NCBI GenBank assembly: GCA_958296115.1
Contig: OY282442.1
Location: 2,834,943 to 2,898,942, forward strand
Origin: an uncultured Dehalococcoidia bacterium
Lineage (GTDB): Bacteria > Chloroflexota > Dehalococcoidia > Lucifugimonadales > CAJWER01
Direction of reading: 5' to 3'
DNA length: 64,000 nt
Shown piece after piece: positions 34,075 to 43,190 of the stretch. The notes below the pieces were generated by a model that searched no databases, was not told the DNA's origin, and saw only the letters and a list, made by a program, of their open reading frames with translations. The position numbers and the translations under genes were made by a program. How positions within the stretch are numbered: the first letter of the stretch is position 1; each line of letters opens with the position of its first letter.

Positions 34075-35379
34075 CTAGGCGCGTATCTGGCCGGAGCCAA
34101 GCACGGTCCACTTGTACGACGTCAACTCGTACAGTCCCATCGGGCCGCGCGCGTGCATCTTGTCGGTGCTGATCCCGACCTCCGCGCCGAGGCCGAGCTG
34201 CGCGCCATCGTTGAAGCGCGTGCTCGCGTTGACCATCACGACGCCCGCGTCCACCGCGTCGAGGAAGCGCATCGCCGACCCGTAGTCATCGGTTACGATG
34301 GCCTCGGTGTGGCCCGACGTGTAGGTTTCGATGTGATGCAGCGCCTCGTCCATCGAATCCACGACCCTGACGGCCGCGGTAAGCGCCAGGAACTCCTGGC
34401 CCCAATCGTCGTCGGTAGCGGGACGCGCGCTGGCGTCGCCGCTCTGTCCCAGTATGCTGAGCGCCCGGCGGTCGCAGCGCATCTCTACTCCGTCCTCCGC
34501 CCACGATGCGGCGATTCGCGGCAGGAACTCCGGGGCTATCGCGGAGTGTACCAGCGCAGTGTCGAGCGCGTTGCAGACGTAGGGCCGCTGGACCTTGGCG
34601 TTGTGGACGATTTCGACGGCCATGTCCAGGTTCGCGGCCCTGTCAACGTAAGTGTGGCAGACTCCGACGCCCCCAGTGACGGCGGGCATGGCGGCCTCGT
34701 CCGCCACACGCCGGACGAGCTCTGCGCCGCCGCGCGGCACCACAAGGTCTATGTAATCGCTCATGGCGAGCATCTGTCCGACCAGGGCGCGGTCGGTCGA
34801 TCTTATGAACTGGACTGCGCCGGCCGGCACTCCCGCGGCTTCGATGGCGCCTCGCACGACGGAGGCGAGCGCGGAGTTGGACTCGAATGCCTCGCTGCCG
34901 CCGCGCAGGATTACAGCGTTGCCGGACTTGATGCATAGGGCGGCTATATCGATGGTGACGTTGGGGCGGCTCTCGTATATGGCGGCTATCACGCCGAGGG
35001 GGACCCTGCGCTTGCCGACCCGGAGGCCGTTGGGGAGCATCTTGAGCTCGGAGGTCTCGCCGATGGGGTCCGGCAGGCCTGCGACGTTCATGACGTCGTC
35101 AGCCATGCCCTCCAGGCGTTTGGAGTCGAGCAGCAGGCGGTCCAAGGCAGCGGCTCCGAGGCCGTCTCGGCCTGCCCTGGCGAGGTCGGACTCGTTGGCC
35201 GCGAGTATCTCGTCCTGCCTAGACTCGAGGGCGCGCGCCACGTTAGCCAAGGCATCATTCTTCACGTCGGCGGGGAGAGACGCGAGGGTTCGGGCCGACG
35301 TGCGGGCTCGCTCGCCTATGGCCTTGAGATCGACGTCTGCCGATTGCATGTCGCCTGCGCCCTCCTGGGAGTTCGTCAC
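34075..35379 (-). CDS. proA: Glutamate-5-semialdehyde dehydrogenase (gamma-glutamyl phosphate reductase)
   Basis: ProA reduces gamma-glutamyl phosphate to glutamate semialdehyde in proline synthesis. The 434-residue aldehyde-dehydrogenase fold shows the cofactor-binding RVPLGVIAAIYESRPNVT region, the catalytic Cys in RPYVCNALDTALVH, and the C-terminal KMHARGPMGLYELTSYKW motif. Its ATG (35379) overlaps the proB stop in an ATGA arrangement, so the genes are translationally coupled. Length is normal. ProC is not in the window. Confidence 0.95.
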   Translation of the reverse strand: MTNSQEGAGDMQSADVDLKAIGERARTSARTLASLPADVKNDALANVARALESRQDEILAANESDLARAGRDGLGAAALDRLLLDSKRLEGMADDVMNVAGLPDPIGETSELKMLPNGLRVGKRRVPLGVIAAIYESRPNVTIDIAALCIKSGNAVILRGGSEAFESNSALASVVRGAIEAAGVPAGAVQFIRSTDRALVGQMLAMSDYIDLVVPRGGAELVRRVADEAAMPAVTGGVGVCHTYVDRAANLDMAVEIVHNAKVQRPYVCNALDTALVHSAIAPEFLPRIAASWAEDGVEMRCDRRALSILGQSGDASARPATDDDWGQEFLALTAAVRVVDSMDEALHHIETYTSGHTEAIVTDDYGSAMRFLDAVDAGVVMVNASTRFNDGAQLGLGAEVGISTDKMHARGPMGLYELTSYKWTVLGSGQIRA

Positions 35380-36551
35380 GGGGTCATCCTGACCATGTTG
35401 CTGCGGTGTATGACCTCTTCGCCGTACTGTCGTCCGAGCAGCCCGAGCACCTCGTTCGAGCGTCTGCCCTTGATCTTGTCCATGTCCTTGGAGCCGTAGT
35501 TGGTGACGCCGAGGGCTATCTGCCTGCCCTCGACGTCGAATACGGCGACGATGTCTCCGCGGTCGAAGGAGCCGTCGGCCCTGGTTACGCCTGCGGGGAG
35601 GAGGCTGCCATTCTTGTTGGCGAGCACACCCGCGGCGCCGTCGTCCACGACTATGCGGCCCTTGGTGGAGAGTCCGCTCATCATCCAGCGCTTGCGGCTC
35701 TCCATCTTGGACCCGGTGGCGGGGAAGAAGGTGCCTATGCGCTCGCCCGTGACGAGCTTGATGATAGGGTCGGGCGAGAGTCCGCTGGCGATTGCGACAT
35801 CCACGCCGCAGGCGGTAGCGAGCTTCGCGGCTTCGAGCTTGGTGGTCATGCCGCCCTGTCCGCGCCCGCGCCAGGAGCCGCCTGCCATCGCCTCGATGCC
35901 GCTGTCAAGCCGCTCGACGAGAGGTACGAGCCTGGCGCTTGGGTCCAGGTGGGGGTCCGCGGTGAACAGGCCATCGGTCTGTCCCAGTATAACGAGCAGG
36001 TCGGCCTCCACGAGGTTGGCGACCATGGCCGATAGATTGTCGTTGTCGCCAAATATCTCGCCCTCGATCTCATCAACCGAGACGACGTCGTTCTCGTTGA
36101 CGATGGGTACTACGCCAAGCTTGAGGAGGCCTGTCAGCACGTTGCGGACGTTGAGATAGCCGAGCCGCTCGGTCAGGTCCTTGCGCGATAGCAGGGCCTG
36201 CGCGACTGGCGTCTGGCGCCAGTCGAATAGCTGTTCGTAAGCATGCATCAGCCTGCCCTGCCCCGCCGCCGCAAGCATCTGCTTGAACGGCACGCCTCGC
36301 CCCTCGCGCGGCATTCCCAGCACATGGCGGCCTGCGGCCACCGCTCCCGACGTAACGAGGACGATATCGACCGACTCCTCGCGCAGACGGGCGATCTGCT
36401 CGACCAGCGTGGCCATGACCTGCAGGTTTAACTGGTCGCCCCCCCTTGTCAGCAGGGTGGTTCCGGCCTTGACCACGACCCTGCGGTAGCGGATCGAGCC
36501 GTCCAGGTCCTGCGACGAGGAGAGAGCCGTATTGCTGTTGGTGGCTAGCAT
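35376..36551 (-). CDS. proB: Glutamate 5-kinase
   Basis: ProB phosphorylates glutamate as the first step of proline synthesis. The 391-residue protein has the amino-acid-kinase core (VVVKAGTTLLTR, AAAGQGRLMHAYEQLF, NENDVVSVDEI) and a C-terminal PUA domain from about residue 295 onward. It is upstream of proA with an ATGA overlap. The start codon is uncertain because no clear ribosome site is visible before ATG 36551; a shorter start near the RRVVVKAG segment is possible. ProB is usually feedback-inhibited by proline. Confidence 0.94.
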   Translation of the reverse strand: MLATNSNTALSSSQDLDGSIRYRRVVVKAGTTLLTRGGDQLNLQVMATLVEQIARLREESVDIVLVTSGAVAAGRHVLGMPREGRGVPFKQMLAAAGQGRLMHAYEQLFDWRQTPVAQALLSRKDLTERLGYLNVRNVLTGLLKLGVVPIVNENDVVSVDEIEGEIFGDNDNLSAMVANLVEADLLVILGQTDGLFTADPHLDPSARLVPLVERLDSGIEAMAGGSWRGRGQGGMTTKLEAAKLATACGVDVAIASGLSPDPIIKLVTGERIGTFFPATGSKMESRKRWMMSGLSTKGRIVVDDGAAGVLANKNGSLLPAGVTRADGSFDRGDIVAVFDVEGRQIALGVTNYGSKDMDKIKGRRSNEVLGLLGRQYGEEVIHRSNMVRMTP

Positions 36552-36634
36552 GGATATTACGGGCAGCCCCGCTTGGGCGCGTCCATTATATCAAACGGCG
36601 GCGAGACGGCGATGGAGATGCGCGGCCCCCGGCG

Positions 36635-37546
36635 TCATCCGCCAAGCGGCGGAGCGGGCGTCAGCCCGAACACGTCCTTCATGGCCCTAGCGACCCTCTC
36701 GCTCTGCCGCTGGGTCGTGGCCGGCTGGGGTGGACATGGGTTGGAGTTCGGGTACAGGCCGCGTTGTCGAATGGCTTCCTTGATGGCGTGGAGCCAGCCT
36801 ACTTCGAGGGCCGCCTTGAGCCAGGGCTCTTCGTATCGGAACGCGATCTGCATGGCGTCGTCGTAGCGTCTCGCTTCGAGCTCCGCGAAGAAGTCGAAGG
36901 CGATGCTGGGAGCGAACGGGGCGACGGGGCATAGGTACGCGGAGGAGCCGAGCATGTAGCCGAACACGATGTTGCGCATCTGCCCGGCGCAGACGGTCGC
37001 GAAGCTCAGGCCGCGGGTCTCGCGCGTCAGGGCGTGGTAGTCAGACGTGTCGTGTACCTTTGCGCCAACGACGTTGTCCCACCCTGCCAGCTCGATGGCG
37101 ATGGACAGGGGAGGGTCGAGCAGCCAGAGCGGGATGTCGGACGCCCGCCCGATGCGGTCGAAGTACCGGATGTATGCGCCCCGGTCGGCGGGGAAGGTGG
37201 AATGGAGCTGCACTTTCACGGCGTCCGCCCCGACGTCATCGGCGTGTTTGAGGTAATCGGCGCAGGTGGTAACCTTCCACCAGCCGGTCGCGGCTACGAA
37301 CAACGCACGCCCCGCGTTCACCTCCGAGATCTCGGCGGTGAGCCGCCATACGTCATCGTCCGACAGGTAGGCGTATTCGCTGCTGCCTGAGGTGAGCAGG
37401 AGGATCGGAGCGCCGTTCTCGCACAGCCAGTCCACGTAACCCCGCACGGCCCCGAAGTCCACCGTGGCGTCGTCGTTGAAGCAGATGTTCAGAGGGACGA
37501 CGGGGCCCCTCGTGCGCTCCACCACCCTATCCGCTCGGCTCATCAT
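36635..37546 (-). CDS. DapA-like (dihydrodipicolinate synthase/N-acetylneuraminate lyase family) aldolase
   Basis: A 303-residue class I aldolase-type TIM barrel. GPVVPLNICFNDDATVDFGAV and the LLTSGSSEYAYLSDDD block match the DapA/NAL superfamily. A Lys that could form the Schiff base lies in the NVVGAKVHDTSDYHAL segment. The tandem ATG at 37546/37543 follows AGGAGG, which fixes the start. A much longer frame in the same phase runs upstream but has no gene-like features. Biosynthetic DapA is unlikely given divergence and isolation; a sugar-acid or hydroxyproline lyase is more plausible. It is divergent from NAD synthetase. Confidence 0.8.
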   Translation of the reverse strand: MMSRADRVVERTRGPVVPLNICFNDDATVDFGAVRGYVDWLCENGAPILLLTSGSSEYAYLSDDDVWRLTAEISEVNAGRALFVAATGWWKVTTCADYLKHADDVGADAVKVQLHSTFPADRGAYIRYFDRIGRASDIPLWLLDPPLSIAIELAGWDNVVGAKVHDTSDYHALTRETRGLSFATVCAGQMRNIVFGYMLGSSAYLCPVAPFAPSIAFDFFAELEARRYDDAMQIAFRYEEPWLKAALEVGWLHAIKEAIRQRGLYPNSNPCPPQPATTQRQSERVARAMKDVFGLTPAPPLGG

Positions 37547-37654
37547 TGCGCCTCCTGACGTGCGGATAGAAGCTATCTTAGAAGCGTGGCCAGGGGCAAC
37601 ATCCCCCTGTGCTATACTCCCACCATCCACACTGCAAGCAGCGGCGGAGACACC

Positions 37655-39415
37655 GTGCGTACCTTCCGAATCGCCCTGGCGCAGATCAATCCCACGGTCG
37701 GCGACCTCGACGGCAACACGGGCAAGATCATCGAGTACGTCGAGCTTGCGCGCGATACGGGGGCGCATCTCGTGGCCTTCCCCGAGCTCGCCATTCCAGG
37801 ATACCCGCCGGAAGACCTGCTGTTCAAGCCGCAGTTCATCCAGGCAAACATCGCTAAGATGCTGGAGGTCGCAGCCGCGTCGAGGGGCATCGCGGTGGTT
37901 GTTGGATTCGTGGACGCGGGGGCTTACGTACACAACGCGGCCGCCGTCGCCTACGACGGCGAGGTGGTTGGCAAATATCACAAGATGCACTTGCCCAACT
38001 ACGGCGTGTTCGACGAGGAACGGTACTTCCAGGCCGGCGTAGAGTGCCCCGTGTTCACGATCTGCGGAACCCCCGTGGGCGTCAATATATGCGAGGACAT
38101 ATGGCATTCCGTCGGACCCACGGTCGTCCAGAGGGCGGCGGGCGCCGAAGTCGTCGTCAACATCAGCGCCTCGCCGTTCTACGCCGGCAAGCGTCGGACG
38201 CGGGAGAAGATGCTCGCGGTCCGGGCCGCCGACAACGGGCTGTTCGCGGCATACGTGAACATAGTTGGGGGCCAGGACGAACTGGTGTTCGACGGCGCTT
38301 CCATCATCCACGACCCGCTTGGCGAGGAGGTGGCGCGGGGGGCGCAGTTCGAGGAGGACTTGGTAGTCGCCGACCTGGACGTGGAATCGGTGTTCAGGTC
38401 CCGGCTGCGCGACAAGCGGCCGAGACGCCAGCCTCAAGACGCTCTCGGCGATGTCGGGAGACCGGCGCGGCTCCACGTATCTGACGCTCCGGGCGTGTCA
38501 GCCGCCGCGCCGTCCGTAGTTCCAGTGAAAGCGGTAACCGAGGGCAGACCGCCGGATGGCTTGGACGGAGCCGCAGAGGTGTACGCGGCCCTCGCGCTCG
38601 GGACGCGGGACTACGTGCGCAAGACTGGCTTCGACAAAGTCTTCGTCGCGCTGTCGGGCGGAATTGACTCCAGCGTAGTGGCTGCAATCGCCGCTGACGC
38701 GCTGGGTCATGAGAACGTCATTGGCGTGGCGATGCCGTCGCGCTACTCGTCGGAAGGCAGCGTCCTCGATGCAATGGAGCTCGCGGACCGGCTGGAGATG
38801 GAGCTGTGGGAGATACCGATAGAGGAGACGTTCGGCGCTTACCTCAATACCCTGGAGTCTCGCTTCAGGGACACCGAGCCCGGCGTTGCCGAGGAGAATC
38901 TGCAATCACGCATCCGCGGCACTCTGATGATGGCGCTGGTCAACAAGTTTGGCGGGCTGGCGCTGACGACCGGGAACAAGAGCGAGATGGCCGTCGGGTA
39001 CGCGACCATCTACGGGGACATGGCGGGCGGCTACGCGGTCATAAAGGACGTGCCCAAGACCATGGTGTACGAGCTTGCCAGATACAGGAACTCGGTCGGC
39101 GGGAGGCCGCCGATACCCGACTCTGTGTTGTCGAAGCCGCCGAGCGCCGAGCTCCGCCCCGAGCAGAAGGACGAGGACAGCCTGCCGCCCTACGAGACGC
39201 TCGACCCGATCCTCAAGGCATACGTGGAGGACGACCTGGGGTTCGACGAGATAGTCGGGCTCGGCTTCGACGAGAGCGTGGTCAAGCAGGTCGTAACCCT
39301 GGTCGACCGCAGCGAGCACAAGCGAAGGCAGGCGCCTCCCGGCATCAAGATAACGCCGCGCAATTTTGGCCGAGACCGCCGGATGCCTATCGCCAACCGC
39401 TACCGGCCCTTCTGA
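37655..39415 (+). CDS. nadE: NAD(+) synthase, glutamine-hydrolysing
   Basis: NadE amidates nicotinic acid adenine dinucleotide to NAD, using ammonia from a fused nitrilase-type glutaminase domain. The N-terminal domain shows the catalytic Glu (FPELAIPGYPPEDLL), Lys (GKYHKMHLPNY) and Cys (VGVNICEDIWH). The C-terminal synthetase has the ATP-pyrophosphatase loop LSGGIDSSVVAAI and the GNKSEMAVGYATIYGDMAGG block. GTG at 37655 has GGAG five bases before it. TATACT at 37613-37618 gives a likely -10. The length of 586 residues is normal for the fused form. Confidence 0.96.
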   Translation: MRTFRIALAQINPTVGDLDGNTGKIIEYVELARDTGAHLVAFPELAIPGYPPEDLLFKPQFIQANIAKMLEVAAASRGIAVVVGFVDAGAYVHNAAAVAYDGEVVGKYHKMHLPNYGVFDEERYFQAGVECPVFTICGTPVGVNICEDIWHSVGPTVVQRAAGAEVVVNISASPFYAGKRRTREKMLAVRAADNGLFAAYVNIVGGQDELVFDGASIIHDPLGEEVARGAQFEEDLVVADLDVESVFRSRLRDKRPRRQPQDALGDVGRPARLHVSDAPGVSAAAPSVVPVKAVTEGRPPDGLDGAAEVYAALALGTRDYVRKTGFDKVFVALSGGIDSSVVAAIAADALGHENVIGVAMPSRYSSEGSVLDAMELADRLEMELWEIPIEETFGAYLNTLESRFRDTEPGVAEENLQSRIRGTLMMALVNKFGGLALTTGNKSEMAVGYATIYGDMAGGYAVIKDVPKTMVYELARYRNSVGGRPPIPDSVLSKPPSAELRPEQKDEDSLPPYETLDPILKAYVEDDLGFDEIVGLGFDESVVKQVVTLVDRSEHKRRQAPPGIKITPRNFGRDRRMPIANRYRPF

Positions 39416-39460
39416 CCACTCATAGCGAGGTCAGTGTCCAGGCCCCGAGCGCGCGGCCCA

Positions 39461-40513
39461 TTAGAGCAGCTCCGCCTTGAGCTCCGGCGCTACAAACGCC
39501 TTGTCCTTCGCGTAGACCTGCAGACGGCCCCTGGTGTCGCACACGATTACCCTGTCCTGGTGATCTATCTCTATGCCCGTGGGCCGCTCGAACCGACCCA
39601 TCGGCGTAAGGTCCTTGACCTGCCGGAACGCCACTATCGTCGAAGAGTCGCGCCTGATGATGTACTCCCCCGCCTTTGACAACTTGACGGCGTCGCCGTA
39701 CAGGGCGGTTATCACGTCGCCGTTCGGCTCGTAGATCTGGACGCGGAGGTTGCCCCAGTCCGTCACGTACACGTCCCCGTCGCTGTCCACGGCGACGTTG
39801 GCCGGGTGACTCAGGTCTCCGCCATCGTCCTTCGTGCCCTCGAACGAGAGTGCGAACTCGCCGCCGGGGGTGAACTTCTGGACGCGGTTGTTGCCCCAGT
39901 CGGCGACGTACACGAAGCCCTCGCTGTCTATGGTCATGCCCCAAGGCCGGTCGAACTGGCCCGGCTCGCTCCCTGAGCCGCCCCAGCCGAGGATGTATTC
40001 GCCGTCCTTGGTGAACTTCTGCACCCGGTCGTTGCCCGAATCGACGATATAGACGTTGTCGTCCGCGTCGAACTCGATACCGCTCGGCCTACTGAGCTGG
40101 CCGGGCTCGGAGCCGGCCTCGCCCCACTGCCCGATGCGCTCGCCGTCCGGGTTGAACTCCGGGAACGGGTACACCACGTCGGTCGGGAATATCGCCACGT
40201 GATGCTCCCACTCATCGGTTACGAAGACCCTGTCGTCCTGGGAGGTCGCTATCCCTGCCGGCCACGTGAACTCACGCCTGGCGAAGTCCCCCAAGTGCTC
40301 TTCGTCCAGTGTGGTCTTGCCGATGCGTCCGAAGTCGTAGAACGCCGTCTTCGTGCCGAGCCCCCTGCTGAGCACGTACAGGATGTCGTCCGGCGCCACT
40401 GCCAAGTCAACGGGATAGCGGTATCCCCCCGTCTTGCCGTTGTGCTCGTTCGTGGGACGGCCAAGAGCATGGCTGAAGTGCCACGCCCGCCCCGCCGCGG
40501 CTGTGGTTATCAT
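39461..40513 (-). CDS. NHL-repeat protein
   Basis: A 350-residue beta-propeller-type protein of about six NHL repeats. The pattern SxPSGIEFDADDNVYIVDSG / DRPWGMTIDSEGFVYVADWG / SHPANVAVDSDGDVYVTDWG repeats roughly every 45 residues, each with an NxRVQK-like tail. No signal peptide is visible. ATG 40513 follows GGAGG. It is the last gene of a minus-strand operon with DUF1501 and two DUF1800 proteins. NHL propellers bind protein, carbohydrate or RNA; here it may be a partner of the DUF1501/DUF1800 complex, an inference from gene order. Confidence 0.85.
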   Translation of the reverse strand: MITTAAAGRAWHFSHALGRPTNEHNGKTGGYRYPVDLAVAPDDILYVLSRGLGTKTAFYDFGRIGKTTLDEEHLGDFARREFTWPAGIATSQDDRVFVTDEWEHHVAIFPTDVVYPFPEFNPDGERIGQWGEAGSEPGQLSRPSGIEFDADDNVYIVDSGNDRVQKFTKDGEYILGWGGSGSEPGQFDRPWGMTIDSEGFVYVADWGNNRVQKFTPGGEFALSFEGTKDDGGDLSHPANVAVDSDGDVYVTDWGNLRVQIYEPNGDVITALYGDAVKLSKAGEYIIRRDSSTIVAFRQVKDLTPMGRFERPTGIEIDHQDRVIVCDTRGRLQVYAKDKAFVAPELKAELL

Positions 40514-40536
40514 CGCTGCCCTCCTAACTCTCCCGG

Positions 40537-41673
40537 TTACTTGCGGACGAATCCGGGCTTCTCGAACCGGCCGTTCACCATCGGGGCCGCGTCCAGCCCG
40601 AACCAGTCCTCCAGCATCGTCGTATAGACGCTGCGGAAGTCTACGGACGGCGCCAAGTCGCCGTCCACCAGCGCCTCCGCCCTGGTCTCCGGATACTCCC
40701 CGTGCATCCCGCCCTCGACTCCCGGCCCGATGGCGAACGCCACGCCCCCAGCGCCGTGGTCGGTGCCAGAGCCATTCTCCTTGACGCGCCGCCCGAACTC
40801 GGAGAACACGAACATCATCACGTTCCCGTCGGCGTCGTGCTCCCGCAGGTCGTCCCAGAAGTCGCCTATCGCAGACGACACCTCGTTCCACAGCTTGGGA
40901 TGGTTGCCCACCTGGGATGCGTGGGTGTCGAATCCGCCGTGCTCCGTGTAGAAGATCCGCGCGCCCAAGCCCGCGAAGTGTATCCGCGCCACGTCGCGCA
41001 GCTTCTGCGCGAGCGGATTGCCCGAAGCGTACTCCACGCCCGACGAATACTGTTCAGGCGCGACCTTGAGCATGTCCGCGCCCTTCAGCGCGTCCAGCCC
41101 CGTCTGGCCGATGTAGTCCATCACGGGCCCGGAGCCTATCGCCGGCGCGTACATGTTGGCGAATCGCTGGAGCAAGGCTTCGCGGTGCTCCCTGCGCTCG
41201 ATCGAGCTCAGCATCCCATAGGCCTCCAGGTCGGCCACGGAGGCCACGGAGGCGTCCGGCGCAACCAGGGCCCGGGGCAGTCCATACCCAACGTTCACCG
41301 CCGTCACGGGATTCTCGCCCTCCGGGTCGAGCTCGCGGATAGCCCGGCCGAGCCAACCCTCCGTGCCGACCACGTCCGGCTCCGCCGTGTGCCAGATGTC
41401 CATCGCCCTGAAGTGGGAGCGGGTCGAGTTCTCCCATCCCACGCCGTGAAGCACGGCCACGTTGCCCTCGTCGTACAGGTCCTTCAGCGCGCGCATATGG
41501 GGATTGAACGCCACGTCGTCGTCTATCCTGAGGATCTCCTCGTCCGGGTAGCGGATAGTGGGCCGGTTGTCGTAGTAGTTCGGGTCGCTGTGCGGTATGA
41601 CCGTGTTCAGGTAATCGTTGCCGCCGCTGAGCTGGACTACCACCAGCGTTGGGTCCTTCTCTCTGGTCGTCAT
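40537..41673 (-). CDS. DUF1501 domain-containing protein
   Basis: A 378-residue member of the DUF1501 family (alkaline phosphatase/sulfatase-like fold). It contains VVVQLSGGNDYLNTVIP near the start, LHGVGWENSTRSHFRAMDIW, and the metal-site-like blocks ARIFYTEHGGFDTHASQ and SEFGRRVKENGSGTDHG. Family members usually carry a Tat signal; none is visible here, so this one may be cytosolic or co-exported. ATG 41673 has GGAG eight bases upstream. It lies between NHL and DUF1800 genes, an order found in many planctomycetes and Chloroflexota. The activity is not established for the family. Confidence 0.88.
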   Translation of the reverse strand: MTTREKDPTLVVVQLSGGNDYLNTVIPHSDPNYYDNRPTIRYPDEEILRIDDDVAFNPHMRALKDLYDEGNVAVLHGVGWENSTRSHFRAMDIWHTAEPDVVGTEGWLGRAIRELDPEGENPVTAVNVGYGLPRALVAPDASVASVADLEAYGMLSSIERREHREALLQRFANMYAPAIGSGPVMDYIGQTGLDALKGADMLKVAPEQYSSGVEYASGNPLAQKLRDVARIHFAGLGARIFYTEHGGFDTHASQVGNHPKLWNEVSSAIGDFWDDLREHDADGNVMMFVFSEFGRRVKENGSGTDHGAGGVAFAIGPGVEGGMHGEYPETRAEALVDGDLAPSVDFRSVYTTMLEDWFGLDAAPMVNGRFEKPGFVRK

Positions 41674-41758
41674 GTCATGCGCTCCTTTGCTGCTATTCGA
41701 GTCCTGCAAGCCCGTATTATCGCCGAATACTGGGTTCCCGATGAATTCAGACTGCCGC

Positions 41759-43168
41759 CTAGCCGAACTGGTACTCCCGCGTGCCTGCGATGAGAGCCAT
41801 CATCTCCTCGACGCGGTTGGAGAAGTCATTGTACCCCGCCTCTGTCTCCAGCTCGATAGGGCCGGCCGCCCCGGCCTGCTCCACCAGCTCCGCCCGCGTC
41901 CCCTCCTTCACCTCCAGCGGCCCCAGCAGGTCCAGGCACTCGTCCACCAGGTGCTCAGGGGTCATCCCGTGCCCATTGCTTGCGGCGACCCGCTCCACGA
42001 TGTCCCTCACGCCCGGCAGGTCCGCGTTCCTCACCTGGTCGGCCATGAAGTTCACCCGGTTGATGAGGACGCCGCTGTTGATCCACTCCTTGCCCGTGTG
42101 CCAGCCCTCCACGCTCGGCGGGTCGAGCAGCGATTGGCCCATGTAGCCGGTCTGGTTGACCAGGTCGCCCCAGCGCGGGTCCGGCGCGTTCATGTCGCCC
42201 GTCAACCTCAGCGTGCCAGCCACGACCTCCGCCGGATTCCGCACCTTCTGGTACTGCGCCTCCTTGAAGAAGCTCGCGTTGAACAGGAACCGCAGAACCG
42301 GCGTCATCTCGTAGTCCGACTCGACGAACACCCCGCAAAGCTCCCGTATGGCGTCCGGGTCGCGCGGCGGCTCTATCGGCCACGCCGGAACCTGCGGCTC
42401 GTCGGCCACGAAGAAGTTGTACAGATGCCTCATGATGAACCGATGGCAGGCCGGCTGCTGAACGATGACGTCGATCACGTCCTCGCCGTCGAAACGTCCC
42501 TCGTGCCCTAAGAAGCTCTTGACGCCGACGTCGTGGTCCTCAGGGTGGAACTCGAACGGCCACGGGCAGGGTCCACACAGCGGCTCATATATCTTCACGC
42601 CCAGCGTCCAGCCCGTGAAGGCCCGCGAGCACTCGAAGACGTCCTTCTCCGTGTAGTTGCTCGTCCCCATCGAGAAGAGCTCCAGCAGCTCGCGCCCCCA
42701 GTTCTCGTTCGGCGACCTCTTGTGATTCTCGTTCTGGTCGAGCCAATAGAGCATCGCCGGGTCCTGCGCCAGCCGGACCAGCAGATCCCGGTAATTGCCC
42801 ATCCCGCACTCCCGGAACAACTGGACCTGCTTCAACATCTGGTACACGCTCTCCACCTTGGAGTTCCCCGTGGCGAAGACGTGATGCCAGAAGAGCGCCA
42901 TCTTCTCCTGCAGCGGCCGCCCCGTCGTTACCATCCGGTAGAGCCAGTTGACCTGCCCGGTCAGAACGGTGAGCGTCTGCTCGGCCATCGGGTGGTAGCG
43001 GTAGAGCGTATCCATGTCCGCGTCCGGCTGGTCCTGCGGGTTCAGCAGAAGCTCCACCACGTCCTCGTAGCTCCGCTCCGCCAGCTCTTCTATCTCGCCC
43101 CGCGGCGCGCCGAAGCCGGCCCGGCGCATCAGGTGCGCCGTCAAGGCTATCTCCTCTCTGCCAGCCAT
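41759..43168 (-). CDS. DUF1800 domain-containing protein, copy 1
   Basis: A 469-residue DUF1800 protein. It includes the conserved AHLMRRAGFG start, the KMALFWHHVFATG block, RSPNENWGRELLELFSMG and a C-terminal GWHTGKEWINSGVL segment. Function is unknown, but it is nearly always encoded with DUF1501, which follows it here. The MAGREE start at 43168 aligns with copy 2 and has GGGAG eight bases before it. It is nearly identical to copy 2 at 43191-44600 over most of its length. Residues about 60-80, 205-225 and the last 40 differ more. Confidence 0.88.
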   Translation of the reverse strand: MAGREEIALTAHLMRRAGFGAPRGEIEELAERSYEDVVELLLNPQDQPDADMDTLYRYHPMAEQTLTVLTGQVNWLYRMVTTGRPLQEKMALFWHHVFATGNSKVESVYQMLKQVQLFRECGMGNYRDLLVRLAQDPAMLYWLDQNENHKRSPNENWGRELLELFSMGTSNYTEKDVFECSRAFTGWTLGVKIYEPLCGPCPWPFEFHPEDHDVGVKSFLGHEGRFDGEDVIDVIVQQPACHRFIMRHLYNFFVADEPQVPAWPIEPPRDPDAIRELCGVFVESDYEMTPVLRFLFNASFFKEAQYQKVRNPAEVVAGTLRLTGDMNAPDPRWGDLVNQTGYMGQSLLDPPSVEGWHTGKEWINSGVLINRVNFMADQVRNADLPGVRDIVERVAASNGHGMTPEHLVDECLDLLGPLEVKEGTRAELVEQAGAAGPIELETEAGYNDFSNRVEEMMALIAGTREYQFG

Positions 43169-43190
43169 CCTCCGCGCTCCCATGTCCTCG

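Noticed and set aside
36635-38476. A 613-codon minus-strand frame covering the DapA-like gene and nadE
   Set aside because: Its upstream half lies opposite well-supported nadE and has no domain; the gene begins at 37546 with AGGAGG.
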